Notes under the pieces: model-generated
Database searches by the model: none
Told to the model about the DNA's origin: nothing
Seen by the model: only the letters and a program-made list of their open reading frames with translations
Program-made: the position numbers and the translations under genes
From: Clostridia bacterium
Lineage (GTDB): Bacteria > Bacillota > Clostridia > Peptostreptococcales > Anaerovoracaceae
Length of the DNA stretch: 59,147 bases
Assembly: GCA_024403185.1 (NCBI GenBank)
Contig: JAKSSG010000005.1
Coordinates: forward strand, 1-59,147
Direction: 5' to 3'
In this document: in pieces, positions 31,230-39,893 of the stretch
Position numbering within the stretch: the stretch's first letter is position 1
Layout: each line of letters opens with the position of its first letter

Positions 31230-33824
31230 ATGCATCACCACAAGGCGAACAAGAACATGCTCGCAGGGGCTAAAGGCAAAGACAAGACAGGCTGGATAAT
31301 GGCCATCTACCTTTTCGGTCTGTTTATCGGAGCACTGAGTACAGGAAGCATCACTCCTGTCAGAACAATAATACAGAATTCATTTGGAGCAGATGACCAG
31401 CTTGGAATCTGGATGATTACAATATTCACACTCTGCTACGCAGCTATCATTCCTGTATCGGGAAAGCTTGCGGACAGAATGGGAAGAAAGATTGTATTCA
31501 TCTTCAGCATTCTTCTATTTGGCGTTGGCTCCATAATATGCGGCATTTCGGGAAACTTCATTCTCTTCCTGGTCGGTCGTGCTGTTCAGGCCATTGGTGC
31601 AGGCGGCATCATGCCTATTGCAACAGCTGAATTCGGAACAAGCTTCCCTGAAGAGAAGAGGGGAATGGCTCTGGGAATGGTCGGCGGAGTATACGGAATC
31701 GCCAACGTACTGGGAGCCACATTCGGAAGTGCGGTTCTAGACATATTCGGACAGACGGAATGGCAGTGGATATTCCTCATTAACATTCCGCTCTGTATTC
31801 TGATTATCATCGGGGGACTCGTATTCATTCCTAACCACAAGAGTGAACAGGTATACAGAATCGATAAGATCGGAACTCTGCTGATGACGGTTATCATCCT
31901 GTCATTGCTCTACGGACTGAAGAACATAGACTTCTTCGACTTCCTGGCATCACTTACTCACAGGGACGTATGGCCGTTCCTGCTCTTTGGTGCAGCACTG
32001 ATTCCTTTCTTTGTACTTGTTGAAAAGAAAGCGGAAGATCCTATCTTCCACATTGAATACATGAAGAACAGCCAGATAATGGTTACACTGGGATGCGGCC
32101 TTCTGGCAGGATGCTCAATGATGGGCATGATCTTCATTCCGCAGTTCGCTGAAAACTGCATGAAGATTCCTTCAGGTGACGGCGGTTACTTCGTAATCAT
32201 TCTCGGTCTTATGGCCGGAGCGGTTTCACCGATAAGCGGCAAGCTCATAGACAAGTTCGGGTCAAAGCCGGTGCTCGGTTCGGGATTTGTGGTTTCGATT
32301 ATCGGCTCTCTCTATCTTGCCTTTGTGACAATCAATCACATTAACATAGTAAATGTTGTAATCTGCCTGCTGCTCATAGGCCTGGGTCTTGGCCTTATCA
32401 TGGGTACGCCGCTCAACTACATGATGCTTCGTCACACAAAGGATGAAGACAGTAACTCCGCACTGGCCACACTGTCACTTATCCGTTCAATCGGTACGGC
32501 AATTGCACCGGCCATCATGGTTGGATTCATTGCCCAGGCCGGAGCAACAATGCAGGACGAAATCATGAAGGAAATGCCGGACATTCCGAATGTTCCGAAA
32601 CTGGAACAGCAGATTGAACTGCAGTCGATCGTGGACCAGCTGAAGAACGATGAGGACTTCCAGGAGCAGATGGGAGACACGGATCTTGATGAAATGCTGA
32701 ACATGGACATGGATATGGACATGGACATGACTTCGGACAGTGACATGGAACTGCCTGATGATCTTCTGAAGGAACTGCAGGATTCGGACGTTACGACGAT
32801 TACCAAATCATCAAAGCACATGGCCAGCTATATGTTCGACCAGTTTACTCCTGATGTTATTTCAGAAATTCAGGATGGAATCGGAGAAGGTATTGACGGC
32901 ATAAGTGAAGGCATTAACGGCGTCGGAACAGGCGTCTCCGGAATAAAGGATGGAATTTCGGGAATAACTGACGGGCAGGCAGGAATCAGGAAGGGGATTG
33001 CCGGAATAACCAAGGGAATCAACGGAATGCAGTCAGGCATCGACAGCATTAACGGCCAGATTAAAACAATGAAAAACAAACTGGCAAAGCTGAAGAAGGA
33101 CAGATCTGAAATGCAGGCTGCAATCAGCGGAGTCAATACAGGCATCAATGCTCTGCAGGAGCAGATTGAGAAAATGGAAGGTGCCATTGCGGGAATGAAC
33201 GCTCAGCTTTCCGATCTTCAGAAAGAGTACGATGACCCTGAAACCACTGAAGAAGGAAAGCAGGAACTGGAAGGCCAGATTGAGGAACTTAAAAAAGCCA
33301 TCGCAGGACAGACTGCTGCAGTTAATCAGATGAGCGACAAGAAAAAGGAATATGAGGACCAGCTTCCGGGAATGCAGGCAGCACTGGACGGCATGGACAA
33401 GGGCATCGGCGGAATGGAATCCGCAATTAAGGGAATGAATGAAGGCAAAAACAAGCTGCTCAAGAAGCAGTCAAATGCAAAGAATTCCCGAAAGGAAATG
33501 CAGAGTGCAATAAGCCAGATGGAAGCCGCCAAGAAGAAGATGTATGATGCCATAGCGGAGATGATGTCAAAGCAGGAACAGATGGTTCGTGCACGTGAAC
33601 TCATGGTAAGCATGCGTGAAGACATTCCAGGCCTGTTTGATGATGTGGAGAAGCAGTATCTCAAGGAAATAGACAGGAACAGCGACAAGATAGAAGGCGT
33701 TTACCAGAGAACCCTGAATCACGGATTCAGAAACATGTTCATCTGCGTAGCGGTATTCAATCTTATCGGACTGCTGCTGCTCCTGATCTACAGGGATGAC
33801 AGACGAAAAGAAGACGACGAGTAG
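31230..33824 (+). CDS. DHA2/EmrB-type MFS transporter with a 400-residue extracytoplasmic coiled-coil insert
   Basis: 864 residues, nearly twice the usual 450-500. Residues 20-430 hold about 13 membrane helices with MFS signatures (GKLADRMGRKIVF loop, LVGRAVQAIGAGGIMPIATA, GSAVLDIFGQTEWQWIFLINIP). Residues about 435-835 are soluble: an acidic methionine tract (MDMDMDMDMTSDSDM), a run of GI/GIxxG repeats (GISEGINGVGTGVSGIKDGI and on), then long coiled coils. The last helix (ICVAVFNLIGLLLLLIYR, 836-855) brings the chain back. The repeat style resembles the outer parts of Pip/YhgE and MMPL-type proteins. Controlled with tetR; closed by a terminator. Confidence 0.88.
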   Translation: MHHHKANKNMLAGAKGKDKTGWIMAIYLFGLFIGALSTGSITPVRTIIQNSFGADDQLGIWMITIFTLCYAAIIPVSGKLADRMGRKIVFIFSILLFGVGSIICGISGNFILFLVGRAVQAIGAGGIMPIATAEFGTSFPEEKRGMALGMVGGVYGIANVLGATFGSAVLDIFGQTEWQWIFLINIPLCILIIIGGLVFIPNHKSEQVYRIDKIGTLLMTVIILSLLYGLKNIDFFDFLASLTHRDVWPFLLFGAALIPFFVLVEKKAEDPIFHIEYMKNSQIMVTLGCGLLAGCSMMGMIFIPQFAENCMKIPSGDGGYFVIILGLMAGAVSPISGKLIDKFGSKPVLGSGFVVSIIGSLYLAFVTINHINIVNVVICLLLIGLGLGLIMGTPLNYMMLRHTKDEDSNSALATLSLIRSIGTAIAPAIMVGFIAQAGATMQDEIMKEMPDIPNVPKLEQQIELQSIVDQLKNDEDFQEQMGDTDLDEMLNMDMDMDMDMTSDSDMELPDDLLKELQDSDVTTITKSSKHMASYMFDQFTPDVISEIQDGIGEGIDGISEGINGVGTGVSGIKDGISGITDGQAGIRKGIAGITKGINGMQSGIDSINGQIKTMKNKLAKLKKDRSEMQAAISGVNTGINALQEQIEKMEGAIAGMNAQLSDLQKEYDDPETTEEGKQELEGQIEELKKAIAGQTAAVNQMSDKKKEYEDQLPGMQAALDGMDKGIGGMESAIKGMNEGKNKLLKKQSNAKNSRKEMQSAISQMEAAKKKMYDAIAEMMSKQEQMVRARELMVSMREDIPGLFDDVEKQYLKEIDRNSDKIEGVYQRTLNHGFRNMFICVAVFNLIGLLLLLIYRDDRRKEDDE

Positions 33825-33847
33825 TCGGAAGCATAAGCAATAAAAAT

Positions 33848-33872
33848 GGAGCAGCCGTCAGGCTGCTCCTTT
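33848..33872. terminator. Bidirectional intrinsic terminator between the MFS pump and ychF
   Basis: GGAGCAGCC, loop GTCA, GGCTGCTCC. The minus-strand reading, after ychF, is followed by ATTTTTA; the plus reading by TTTG. It serves both converging operons. Confidence 0.85.
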
Positions 33873-33885
33873 GAATTGCAGAAAA

Positions 33886-34983
33886 TTATACGTTGAAGAG
33901 GAAATGGCAGATGTCACCATCCTTAACCTCATATTCTTTACCTTCAGATCTGAGCCATCCGTGCTCCTTGGCAGTGGACAGCTTGCCGCCGGCTTCCATG
34001 AGCTTGTCATAGGCAATGGTCTCAGAACGGATAAAGCCCTTTTCAAAATCCGTATGAATCTTGCCGGCAGCCTGAGGAGCCAGAGTGCCGCGCTTAATTG
34101 TCCATGCTCTGGTTTCGTCTTCACCTGTTGTGATGAATGAAATCAAGTTGAGCAGGGCATAGGATGATTTGATGAGCTTGTCCAGACCGGCCTCGCCGAT
34201 TCCCAGCTCCTCGAGGAACATGTCGCGCTCTTCGTTATCGAGTTCTGAAAGCTCAGCCTCAACCTTTGCGCTGATTACGACTACCTCGGAACCTTCTTCT
34301 TCAGCCAGCTTTCTTACAGCGGCGACGTATTCGTTGTCCGCCGCACCGTCCGCTGCGTCCTCTTCTGAAACATTTGCAGCATATATTACAGGCTTGTATG
34401 TAAGCAGGTCAAGACTCTTAACAAAAGCGGTTTCTTCATCGTCAAGTTCCATCATTCTTGCAACCTTGCCTTCTCCCAGGAAGTCGTTGATCTTAGTGAG
34501 CAGATCGATTTCCTTCTGGAGGGACTTGTCGCCCTTAAGCATTTTGCTTGCCTTTGCAATACGTCTTTCAAGGACTTCCATGTCGGAGAAAATCAGTTCC
34601 ATGTTGATTGTTTCAATGTCGGAAACCGGGTTGATTTTGCCGTCAACATGAACAACGTTAGGGTCGTCGAAGCAGCGAACCACGTGAACGATGGCTTCAA
34701 CTTCACGGATGTGGCCCAGGAACTTGTTGCCGAGACCTTCGCCCTTGCTTGCGCCCTTGACCAGGCCTGCAATGTCGCAGAATTCTATTGTTGTATAGAT
34801 TGTCTTCTTTGAATTGTATATTTCCGAAAGCTTTGTAACTCTCTCGTCGGGTACTGTAACCACGCCGACGTTGGGTTCAATGGTGCAGAAAGGGTAATTG
34901 GCCGCTTCTGCGCCTGCTTTTGTAATTGCATTAAACAGCGTGCTCTTGCCTACATTAGGCAGTCCTACGATTCCAAGTTTCAT
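33886..34983 (-). CDS. ychF: Ribosome-associated GTPase/ATPase YchF (OLA1 family)
   Basis: 365 residues. OBG-related P-loop protein that prefers ATP and interacts with ribosomes. Seen: [18 protein letters not shown] (G1), [28 protein letters not shown] (G3), the coiled-coil middle, YAANVSEED in the guanine-motif place (NxxE rather than NKxD, as in this family) and the C-terminal TGS domain ([27 protein letters not shown]). Its ATG overlaps the stop of lgt by four bases. Confidence 0.97.
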   Translation of the reverse strand: MKLGIVGLPNVGKSTLFNAITKAGAEAANYPFCTIEPNVGVVTVPDERVTKLSEIYNSKKTIYTTIEFCDIAGLVKGASKGEGLGNKFLGHIREVEAIVHVVRCFDDPNVVHVDGKINPVSDIETINMELIFSDMEVLERRIAKASKMLKGDKSLQKEIDLLTKINDFLGEGKVARMMELDDEETAFVKSLDLLTYKPVIYAANVSEEDAADGAADNEYVAAVRKLAEEEGSEVVVISAKVEAELSELDNEERDMFLEELGIGEAGLDKLIKSSYALLNLISFITTGEDETRAWTIKRGTLAPQAAGKIHTDFEKGFIRSETIAYDKLMEAGGKLSTAKEHGWLRSEGKEYEVKDGDICHFLFNV

Positions 34984-35732
34984 TCTCTGTTCTCCTTGTT
35001 TGCTTTTTTATTCAGTATAACATAAAAGACTATGCACACAATAATAACTGTCAGGCTGAATACCTGAGCCTGCTTGAAAGGACCTATCATGAGGCTGTCC
35101 GTTCTCAGAGCCTCTACAAGAAAGCGCTCGCAGGAATAGAGAATTCCGTAGAGCAGCAGCACCTGTCCCTCGAATTTTCGGTGATTATCCACATAGATGA
35201 GTATCAGGAAGAGAATAAGACACCATATTGATTCGTAGAGGAAGGTAGGGTGGTAGGTCTGCCCGTTAATAACAACTCCCCATGGCAGATCCGTAGGTCC
35301 GCCGTGTGCTTCCGAGTTGAAATAATTTCCCCATCTTCCAATGGCCTGTGCCAGAGCGATGGCCGGCATGCACAGATCCAGAATGTTAAGAGGTCTGGTC
35401 TTCCACAGCCAGCAGAGAAAAGCTCCGCAGGCAAGTCCCAGAATCAGGCCGCCGTGAATTGCCAGTCCTCCCTCACGAATGTTCAGAATTGATGAGATGT
35501 CACCCGCGTACCAGTCCCAGTGAAAGAGCACGTAGTAGGCCCTCGCTCCAATTATTCCAACGGGCACACAGATGATTATGTATGTAAGCATCTGGTCGCC
35601 TGTCAGCCGGTGTTTCGGCGCCCTGTAATACACGATTATGGCCGCAACTATGATGCCGATGGTAAGACAGATTGCATACCACATGATATCCATGCCGAAT
35701 ATTGAAAATGCTACACGATTGGGTTGTGGCAT
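34980..35732 (-). CDS. lgt: Prolipoprotein diacylglyceryl transferase
   Basis: 250 residues. Transfers diacylglycerol from phosphatidylglycerol to the lipobox cysteine of prelipoproteins, in the membrane. Seven helices; the Lgt signature GRWGNYFNSEAHGGPT at about residues 135-150, the H-containing segment IREGGLAIHGGLILG before it, and the closing C-terminal helices (FSLTVIIVCIVFYVIL). GGAG lies seven bases before the ATG. A minus-strand TATAAT at 35759-35754 lies 21 bases upstream of the start, its -35 region overlapping the first GTGG boxes of the mraZ control region. Confidence 0.96.
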   Translation of the reverse strand: MPQPNRVAFSIFGMDIMWYAICLTIGIIVAAIIVYYRAPKHRLTGDQMLTYIIICVPVGIIGARAYYVLFHWDWYAGDISSILNIREGGLAIHGGLILGLACGAFLCWLWKTRPLNILDLCMPAIALAQAIGRWGNYFNSEAHGGPTDLPWGVVINGQTYHPTFLYESIWCLILFLILIYVDNHRKFEGQVLLLYGILYSCERFLVEALRTDSLMIGPFKQAQVFSLTVIIVCIVFYVILNKKANKENRE

Positions 35733-35803
35733 AAGTGACTCCTTTCCTGGTCAATTATACAGAAAAAAAGCGGTGGTGGGAAGAGACAAAAAACGGCAGG
35801 TCT

Positions 35804-35848
35804 GTGGAGAGAAGTGGTTGACAGTGGGTGCAAAGTGGATTAAAATGG
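35804..35848 (+). promoter_or_regulatory. mraZ promoter with phased GTGG boxes (probable MraZ operator)
   Basis: TTGACA (35818-35823), 17 bases, TAAAAT (35841-35846). GTGG occurs at 35804, 35814, 35824 and 35835, with ATGG at 35845: spacing of 10, 10, 11 and 10 bases, on one face of the helix and across both promoter boxes. MraZ is known to bind direct TGGG-type repeats of 10-bp period in front of its own gene, so autoregulation is likely. Two further GTGG lie at 35773-35779 and one at 35866. Confidence 0.82.
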
Positions 35849-35909
35849 AGGCGATAGAGATTAAGGTGGTTGAATTCCGCGCATTTTTCGTTTTCAAAAA
35901 GGAAGCACG

Positions 35910-36365
35910 ATGTTCTTAGGAGAATTTCAAAATTCAATAGACAGCAAGTCAAGAATCATCATTCCCGCCAAGTTCAGATATGAACTGGGGGACAGTTGTA
36001 TTGTCTCCATGTCTCTGGACAAGTGCCTCACCGTAAGCACCAGGGAGGAGTGGGAAAAGTTTCTCGGTCAGCTGGTTGAACTGCCGATAAGCAACAAAGA
36101 CGTGCGATTGATGAGAAGATATTTCGGCCAGGCTGCTACGGTATGCGAGATTGACAAGCAGGGCAGAATTACAATTCCACAGAAACTTAAAGAGTATGCG
36201 GAAATCGACAAGGAACTGGTAACTGTAGGTAATATTACAAACATTGAAGTCTGGAGCAAGGAGAACTGGGATACTATTGCCTTTGCTCAGGACGGAGTAA
36301 ACATGAGTGTCGGCGAACTTGACGCCAGTGCACTTGCAGAGAAGCTTGGACAGTTTAACTTCTAA
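35910..36365 (+). CDS. mraZ: Transcriptional regulator MraZ
   Basis: 151 residues. Two AbrB-like SpoVT domains: MFLGEFQNSIDSKSRIIIPAKFR at the start and ATVCEIDKQGRITIPQKLKEYAEI in the second half, each with the DxKGR-type sequence. MraZ forms a ring and represses the dcw cluster in several bacteria. First gene of the cluster, AAGGA nine bases upstream, with its own operator-like repeats ahead of the promoter. Confidence 0.96.
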   Translation: MFLGEFQNSIDSKSRIIIPAKFRYELGDSCIVSMSLDKCLTVSTREEWEKFLGQLVELPISNKDVRLMRRYFGQAATVCEIDKQGRITIPQKLKEYAEIDKELVTVGNITNIEVWSKENWDTIAFAQDGVNMSVGELDASALAEKLGQFNF

Positions 36366-36386
36366 GCAGATGCAAAACCAGTAGAA

Positions 36387-37328
36387 ATGGAAATGGAATT
36401 CAGGCATGTACCCGTCCTCTTTGATGAGTGCATGGAAAACTTAAAAATAAAACCGGACGGTGTTTACGTTGACGGCACCCTGGGCGGCGGCGGACACGCA
36501 TTCGGCATCGGCGAAAGGCTGAGCGAAAAGGGACTGCTTATCGGCATCGACAGGGATCAGGATGCTCTGGGTGCGGCAGGAAAGAGACTGGAGCCGCTGA
36601 AATGCAGAAAGCTTCTCGTACAGAGCACCTATGCGGAAATAAAATCCGTTCTTGAACAGAACGGAATTGAAGGCATAGACGGAGCGCTTCTGGATATAGG
36701 CGTTTCATCATATCAGCTGGATAACAGCGAAAGAGGTTTTTCCTACATGCAGGACGCACCTCTTGACATGAGAATGAACAGAGATGATTCTTTTTCGGCA
36801 TATGACGTGGTTAACACGTACAGCCGGAAGGAACTGAACGAAATAATAAAGAACTACGGTGAAGAGAGATGGGCAAGCAGAATTGCCGAATTCATCGTAA
36901 ACAGGAGAAAGGACGGACCGATAGAATCCACCGGTCAGCTGGTAGATGTAATAAAGGCTGCCATTCCCGCATCGGCAAGACGGGAGGGACCTCATCCTGC
37001 CAAGAGAACGTTTCAGGCAATAAGGATAGAGGTTAACGGTGAGCTGGACCAGCTTAGGGATGCGGTTGACGAATTCTGTGACGTGCTTAATCCGGGAGGC
37101 AGGCTTTGCATAATAACCTTCCATTCCCTGGAGGACAGAATCGTCAAGGAGGCATTTAACAGGAGACTCAGTCCGTGCACCTGCCCGCCGGAATTTCCGG
37201 TATGCGTATGCGGCAAGGTGTCGGATGCCGTCAAGGTAACGGGAAAACCCATTGTCTCGTCAGAGGGCGAGCTTGATGAGAATCCGAGAGCACGCAGTGC
37301 GAAGCTCAGAGTGATAGAAAAGAAGTAG
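36387..37328 (+). CDS. rsmH: 16S rRNA (cytosine-1402-N4) methyltransferase
   Basis: 313 residues. SAM-dependent enzyme on 16S rRNA C1402. N-terminal FRHVPVLFDECMENL, SAM-binding VDGTLGGGGHAFGI and LLIGIDRDQDAL, DGALLDIGVSSYQLD, catalytic region (ERGFSYMQDAPLDMRM), HPAKRTFQAIRIEVN and the C-terminal RPSPCTC-like RLSPCTCPPEFP. The ATG has no good ribosome-binding site; an ATG two codons later is equally possible. Translation probably follows from mraZ, 21 bases upstream. Confidence 0.97.
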   Translation: MEMEFRHVPVLFDECMENLKIKPDGVYVDGTLGGGGHAFGIGERLSEKGLLIGIDRDQDALGAAGKRLEPLKCRKLLVQSTYAEIKSVLEQNGIEGIDGALLDIGVSSYQLDNSERGFSYMQDAPLDMRMNRDDSFSAYDVVNTYSRKELNEIIKNYGEERWASRIAEFIVNRRKDGPIESTGQLVDVIKAAIPASARREGPHPAKRTFQAIRIEVNGELDQLRDAVDEFCDVLNPGGRLCIITFHSLEDRIVKEAFNRRLSPCTCPPEFPVCVCGKVSDAVKVTGKPIVSSEGELDENPRARSAKLRVIEKK

Positions 37329-37346
37329 CAGTTTAGAGGGAAAGAC

Positions 37347-37826
37347 ATGATTGCACCAGAACAATGGTATGATTATCAGAAACAATATCAGAAGTACGGT
37401 ATCGACATGAGACCGCAGACTGAGAGAATCCCCAGGAAGGAAAGGCTTGCGCGCGAGAAGCAGGCCAGGCGGGAACGCCTTTCGAAGGGAGTTGTTCTCA
37501 GCGTCGGAAGCGACCATAAGATTATGCTGTCGCTTATTCTGATTTGCGTAATCTCACTCATGATGGTAGTTGTAATGACTTCATATGCTGCGAAGATTAC
37601 ATACGACATCAATGAAATCAAAATAGAAAACGGTGTTATAAGCGGAGAAATCGAAGATCTGGATGTGCAGAAGCTCAGCTCGACGACCATAACCTATGTA
37701 GAAGGACAGGCAAAGGATAAGCTGGGGATGAAGAGCCCGGATTCAAAGCACCGCGTTTATCTTTCGGGAATAGAAGCACCTGAAGACGGTTTTGCAGATA
37801 TTCTGAAAGAGAAAGCATATAATTAA
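37347..37826 (+). CDS. ftsL: FtsL-like septum protein
   Basis: 159 residues: basic cytoplasmic N-terminus (RKERLAREKQARRERLSKG), one membrane helix (about residues 58-82, MLSLILICVISLMMVVVMTSYAA) and a short extracytoplasmic coil (DINEIKIENGVISGEIEDLDVQKLSSTT), then KDKLGMKSP, the usual closing part of FtsL/DivIC proteins. Position between rsmH and the penicillin-binding protein gene is the standard ftsL place. Sequence conservation of FtsL is low, so the name rests on topology and context. Confidence 0.85.
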   Translation: MIAPEQWYDYQKQYQKYGIDMRPQTERIPRKERLAREKQARRERLSKGVVLSVGSDHKIMLSLILICVISLMMVVVMTSYAAKITYDINEIKIENGVISGEIEDLDVQKLSSTTITYVEGQAKDKLGMKSPDSKHRVYLSGIEAPEDGFADILKEKAYN

Positions 37827-37840
37827 CTGAAATGGAAGCG

Positions 37841-37886
37841 GTATACCCGGGCACGCAAAAGGGGAAAGTGTCCGGGATACTTTTTT
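37841..37886 (+). terminator. Attenuator-like hairpin inside the dcw cluster
   Basis: GTATACCCGGGCAC (37841-37854) pairs with GTGTCCGGGATAC (37868-37880) with one bulge and one G-T-type mismatch, followed by six T. It lies between ftsL and the penicillin-binding protein gene, both of which belong to one rightward cluster, so it should act as a partial terminator. Confidence 0.78.
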
Positions 37887-37909
37887 AACTGGAAGGAAAA
37901 AATCTTTTA

Positions 37910-39892
37910 ATGCCAACGACTAACAGAAGCCGAAAAAACCTCATAATTGTAATGATACTGGTCTTCATCTTCATTCTGGCAGTAGCTCTCAGAGTGGGTT
38001 ACATTCAGATTGTAAAGGGTGATGAATACAGGGAAAGAGCCCTGTCTCAGCAGACAACCGATACGGAAATAGATGCGGAACGCGGAATCATATATGACCG
38101 AAACGGAGAGAAACTTGCTCAGAGTGTAAAGTGTTACACCATATATGCCTATCCGTCAGAAATCGGCAAGTATGACGGAAAGAAAAAGCAGAAAAAACTC
38201 CAGACTGAAACTGCCGAGAAGCTTGCAAAGGCCCTGAATAAGGACGAAGATGAGCTTAAGGAAATGCTGGTAGGTGAAAGCGGTCAGAAGATAATCGGCA
38301 AGGGCCTTACCAGGAAGGAGGCCGGCAAGGTCAGAGATCTGAACCTGGGTGGAGTTGTAATCAGCCCTTCAACCAAGCGAAGCTATCCGAACGGTACGCT
38401 GGCAGCCAACGTAATGGGCATGGTTAACGATAACAATGTGGGACAGTCCGGTCTTGAACTGGAATACAACAATTACCTGAGCGGTGTTGCCGGCAGAATG
38501 GTTTACTACGCAGATACAAACGGTGATGAACTGTCATATTCCCCTGAAAATGAAAAGTACTACGAAGCCGAGAACGGCTGCGACATCATAACCACAATAG
38601 ATCTGGTCATTCAGAGCTACACGGAAGAAGCCATACAGAGAGCCTACGACAAGACAAAGGCAGACAGAGTCTTTGCAATTGTAATGAATCCGAAGAACGG
38701 TGATGTTCTGGCAATGGCACAGACACCGACCTTCAATCCGAACAATCCATACACACCTGCATCAAGCAGTGAAAAAGCCAAATTCAAAACGCTGTCCCAG
38801 CAGGAGCAGTCGGACTATCTCAGCAAGATGTGGAGAAATCCGCTGATCTGTGACGTATACGAGCCGGGTTCAGTATTCAAGCTTCTCACTACATCCATTG
38901 CCCTGGAAGAGGGTGCGGCAACAATGGATACGACATTTACCTGCGGAGGTTCGAAGAACGTTGCAGGTACAGTGATAAACTGCTGGAACTCAGGCGGTCA
39001 CGGAACGCAGACGCTGACACAGGCTGTAGGAAACTCCTGCAACCCGGCGCTCATGACGATGGCGCTTTCCATTGGAATCGACAAGTTCTATTCATACATG
39101 GACAACTTCAACATCAGCGGAACCACGGGAATTGACTTTCCTGCCGAAGGGTCCGCACTCCTTCAGAACAGGGACGCGGCAGGTCCTGTAGGTCTTGCAA
39201 CCATGGGCTTCGGACAGGGTGTTGCGGTTACACCGATACAGCTCGTAAATGCAATCAACTCATTCGGTAACGACGGCAAGCTCATGAGACCGAGACTGGT
39301 CAAGGGAATAAAGAACAAGGATACGGGAGAAGTCGAAAAGATTGAACCTGAAGTTATAAGAAAGACCGTATCAAAGGAAACCGCAGATGAAATATGCGAA
39401 ATAATGGAATACGTTGTTGAAGAGGGCGGCGGAGGATGTGCGGCCGTTTCCGGATACAGAGTAGGCGGCAAGACAGGTACGGCAAACAAGGCCGCCAACG
39501 GCAAATACAGCAACTACACCGATTCATCATGTCTGGCAATGGCGCCGATGTCAGATCCGCAGCTTACGGTTCTGGTAATCGCAGACAGCCCGAAAACAGC
39601 CAGATTCGGTAGTGCCACAGCCGGTCCTGCAGTACGTGAGATATTGTCAAAATCACTCAGATACCTGAACATTGAACCGGACAAGAAAGAAAGTGCTTCC
39701 GAAAGCGAAAAGATTGAAGTTCCCGAGGTAGTGGGAAAGAGCGCTGACGAGGCGGTTGGAATGCTGTCAGGCGCCGGCCTCAAGTACGACATGACCGACA
39801 GCGCCAAGGGCGAGGATTTCATAGTGCTCAAGCAGTTCCCTGAAGCAGGAACGCAGGTAAAGAAAGGAACGAGGGTATTCCTCTACAATTAA
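37910..39892 (+). CDS. Class B penicillin-binding protein with PASTA domain (FtsI/SpoVD type)
   Basis: 660 residues: N-terminal membrane anchor (about 8-30), PBP dimerisation domain (EIDAERGIIYDRNGEKLA), transpeptidase domain with SxxK in EPGSVFKLLT (near 319), SxN in GNSCNPAL (near 373) and KTG in GGKTGTANK (near 521), and one C-terminal PASTA domain (VPEVVGKSADEAVGML...GTRVFLYN, 600-660). It cross-links septal peptidoglycan with FtsW. In spore formers this slot may hold both pbpB and spoVD; here there is a single gene, so division function is most likely. GGAAGG lies 13 bases upstream, rather far. Confidence 0.95.
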   Translation: MPTTNRSRKNLIIVMILVFIFILAVALRVGYIQIVKGDEYRERALSQQTTDTEIDAERGIIYDRNGEKLAQSVKCYTIYAYPSEIGKYDGKKKQKKLQTETAEKLAKALNKDEDELKEMLVGESGQKIIGKGLTRKEAGKVRDLNLGGVVISPSTKRSYPNGTLAANVMGMVNDNNVGQSGLELEYNNYLSGVAGRMVYYADTNGDELSYSPENEKYYEAENGCDIITTIDLVIQSYTEEAIQRAYDKTKADRVFAIVMNPKNGDVLAMAQTPTFNPNNPYTPASSSEKAKFKTLSQQEQSDYLSKMWRNPLICDVYEPGSVFKLLTTSIALEEGAATMDTTFTCGGSKNVAGTVINCWNSGGHGTQTLTQAVGNSCNPALMTMALSIGIDKFYSYMDNFNISGTTGIDFPAEGSALLQNRDAAGPVGLATMGFGQGVAVTPIQLVNAINSFGNDGKLMRPRLVKGIKNKDTGEVEKIEPEVIRKTVSKETADEICEIMEYVVEEGGGGCAAVSGYRVGGKTGTANKAANGKYSNYTDSSCLAMAPMSDPQLTVLVIADSPKTARFGSATAGPAVREILSKSLRYLNIEPDKKESASESEKIEVPEVVGKSADEAVGMLSGAGLKYDMTDSAKGEDFIVLKQFPEAGTQVKKGTRVFLYN

Positions 39893-39893
39893 C

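Noticed and set aside
32432..33688. Long serine- and isoleucine-rich open frames opposite the MFS insert
   Set aside because: They mirror the repetitive coiled-coil codons of the sense strand and have no start signals.
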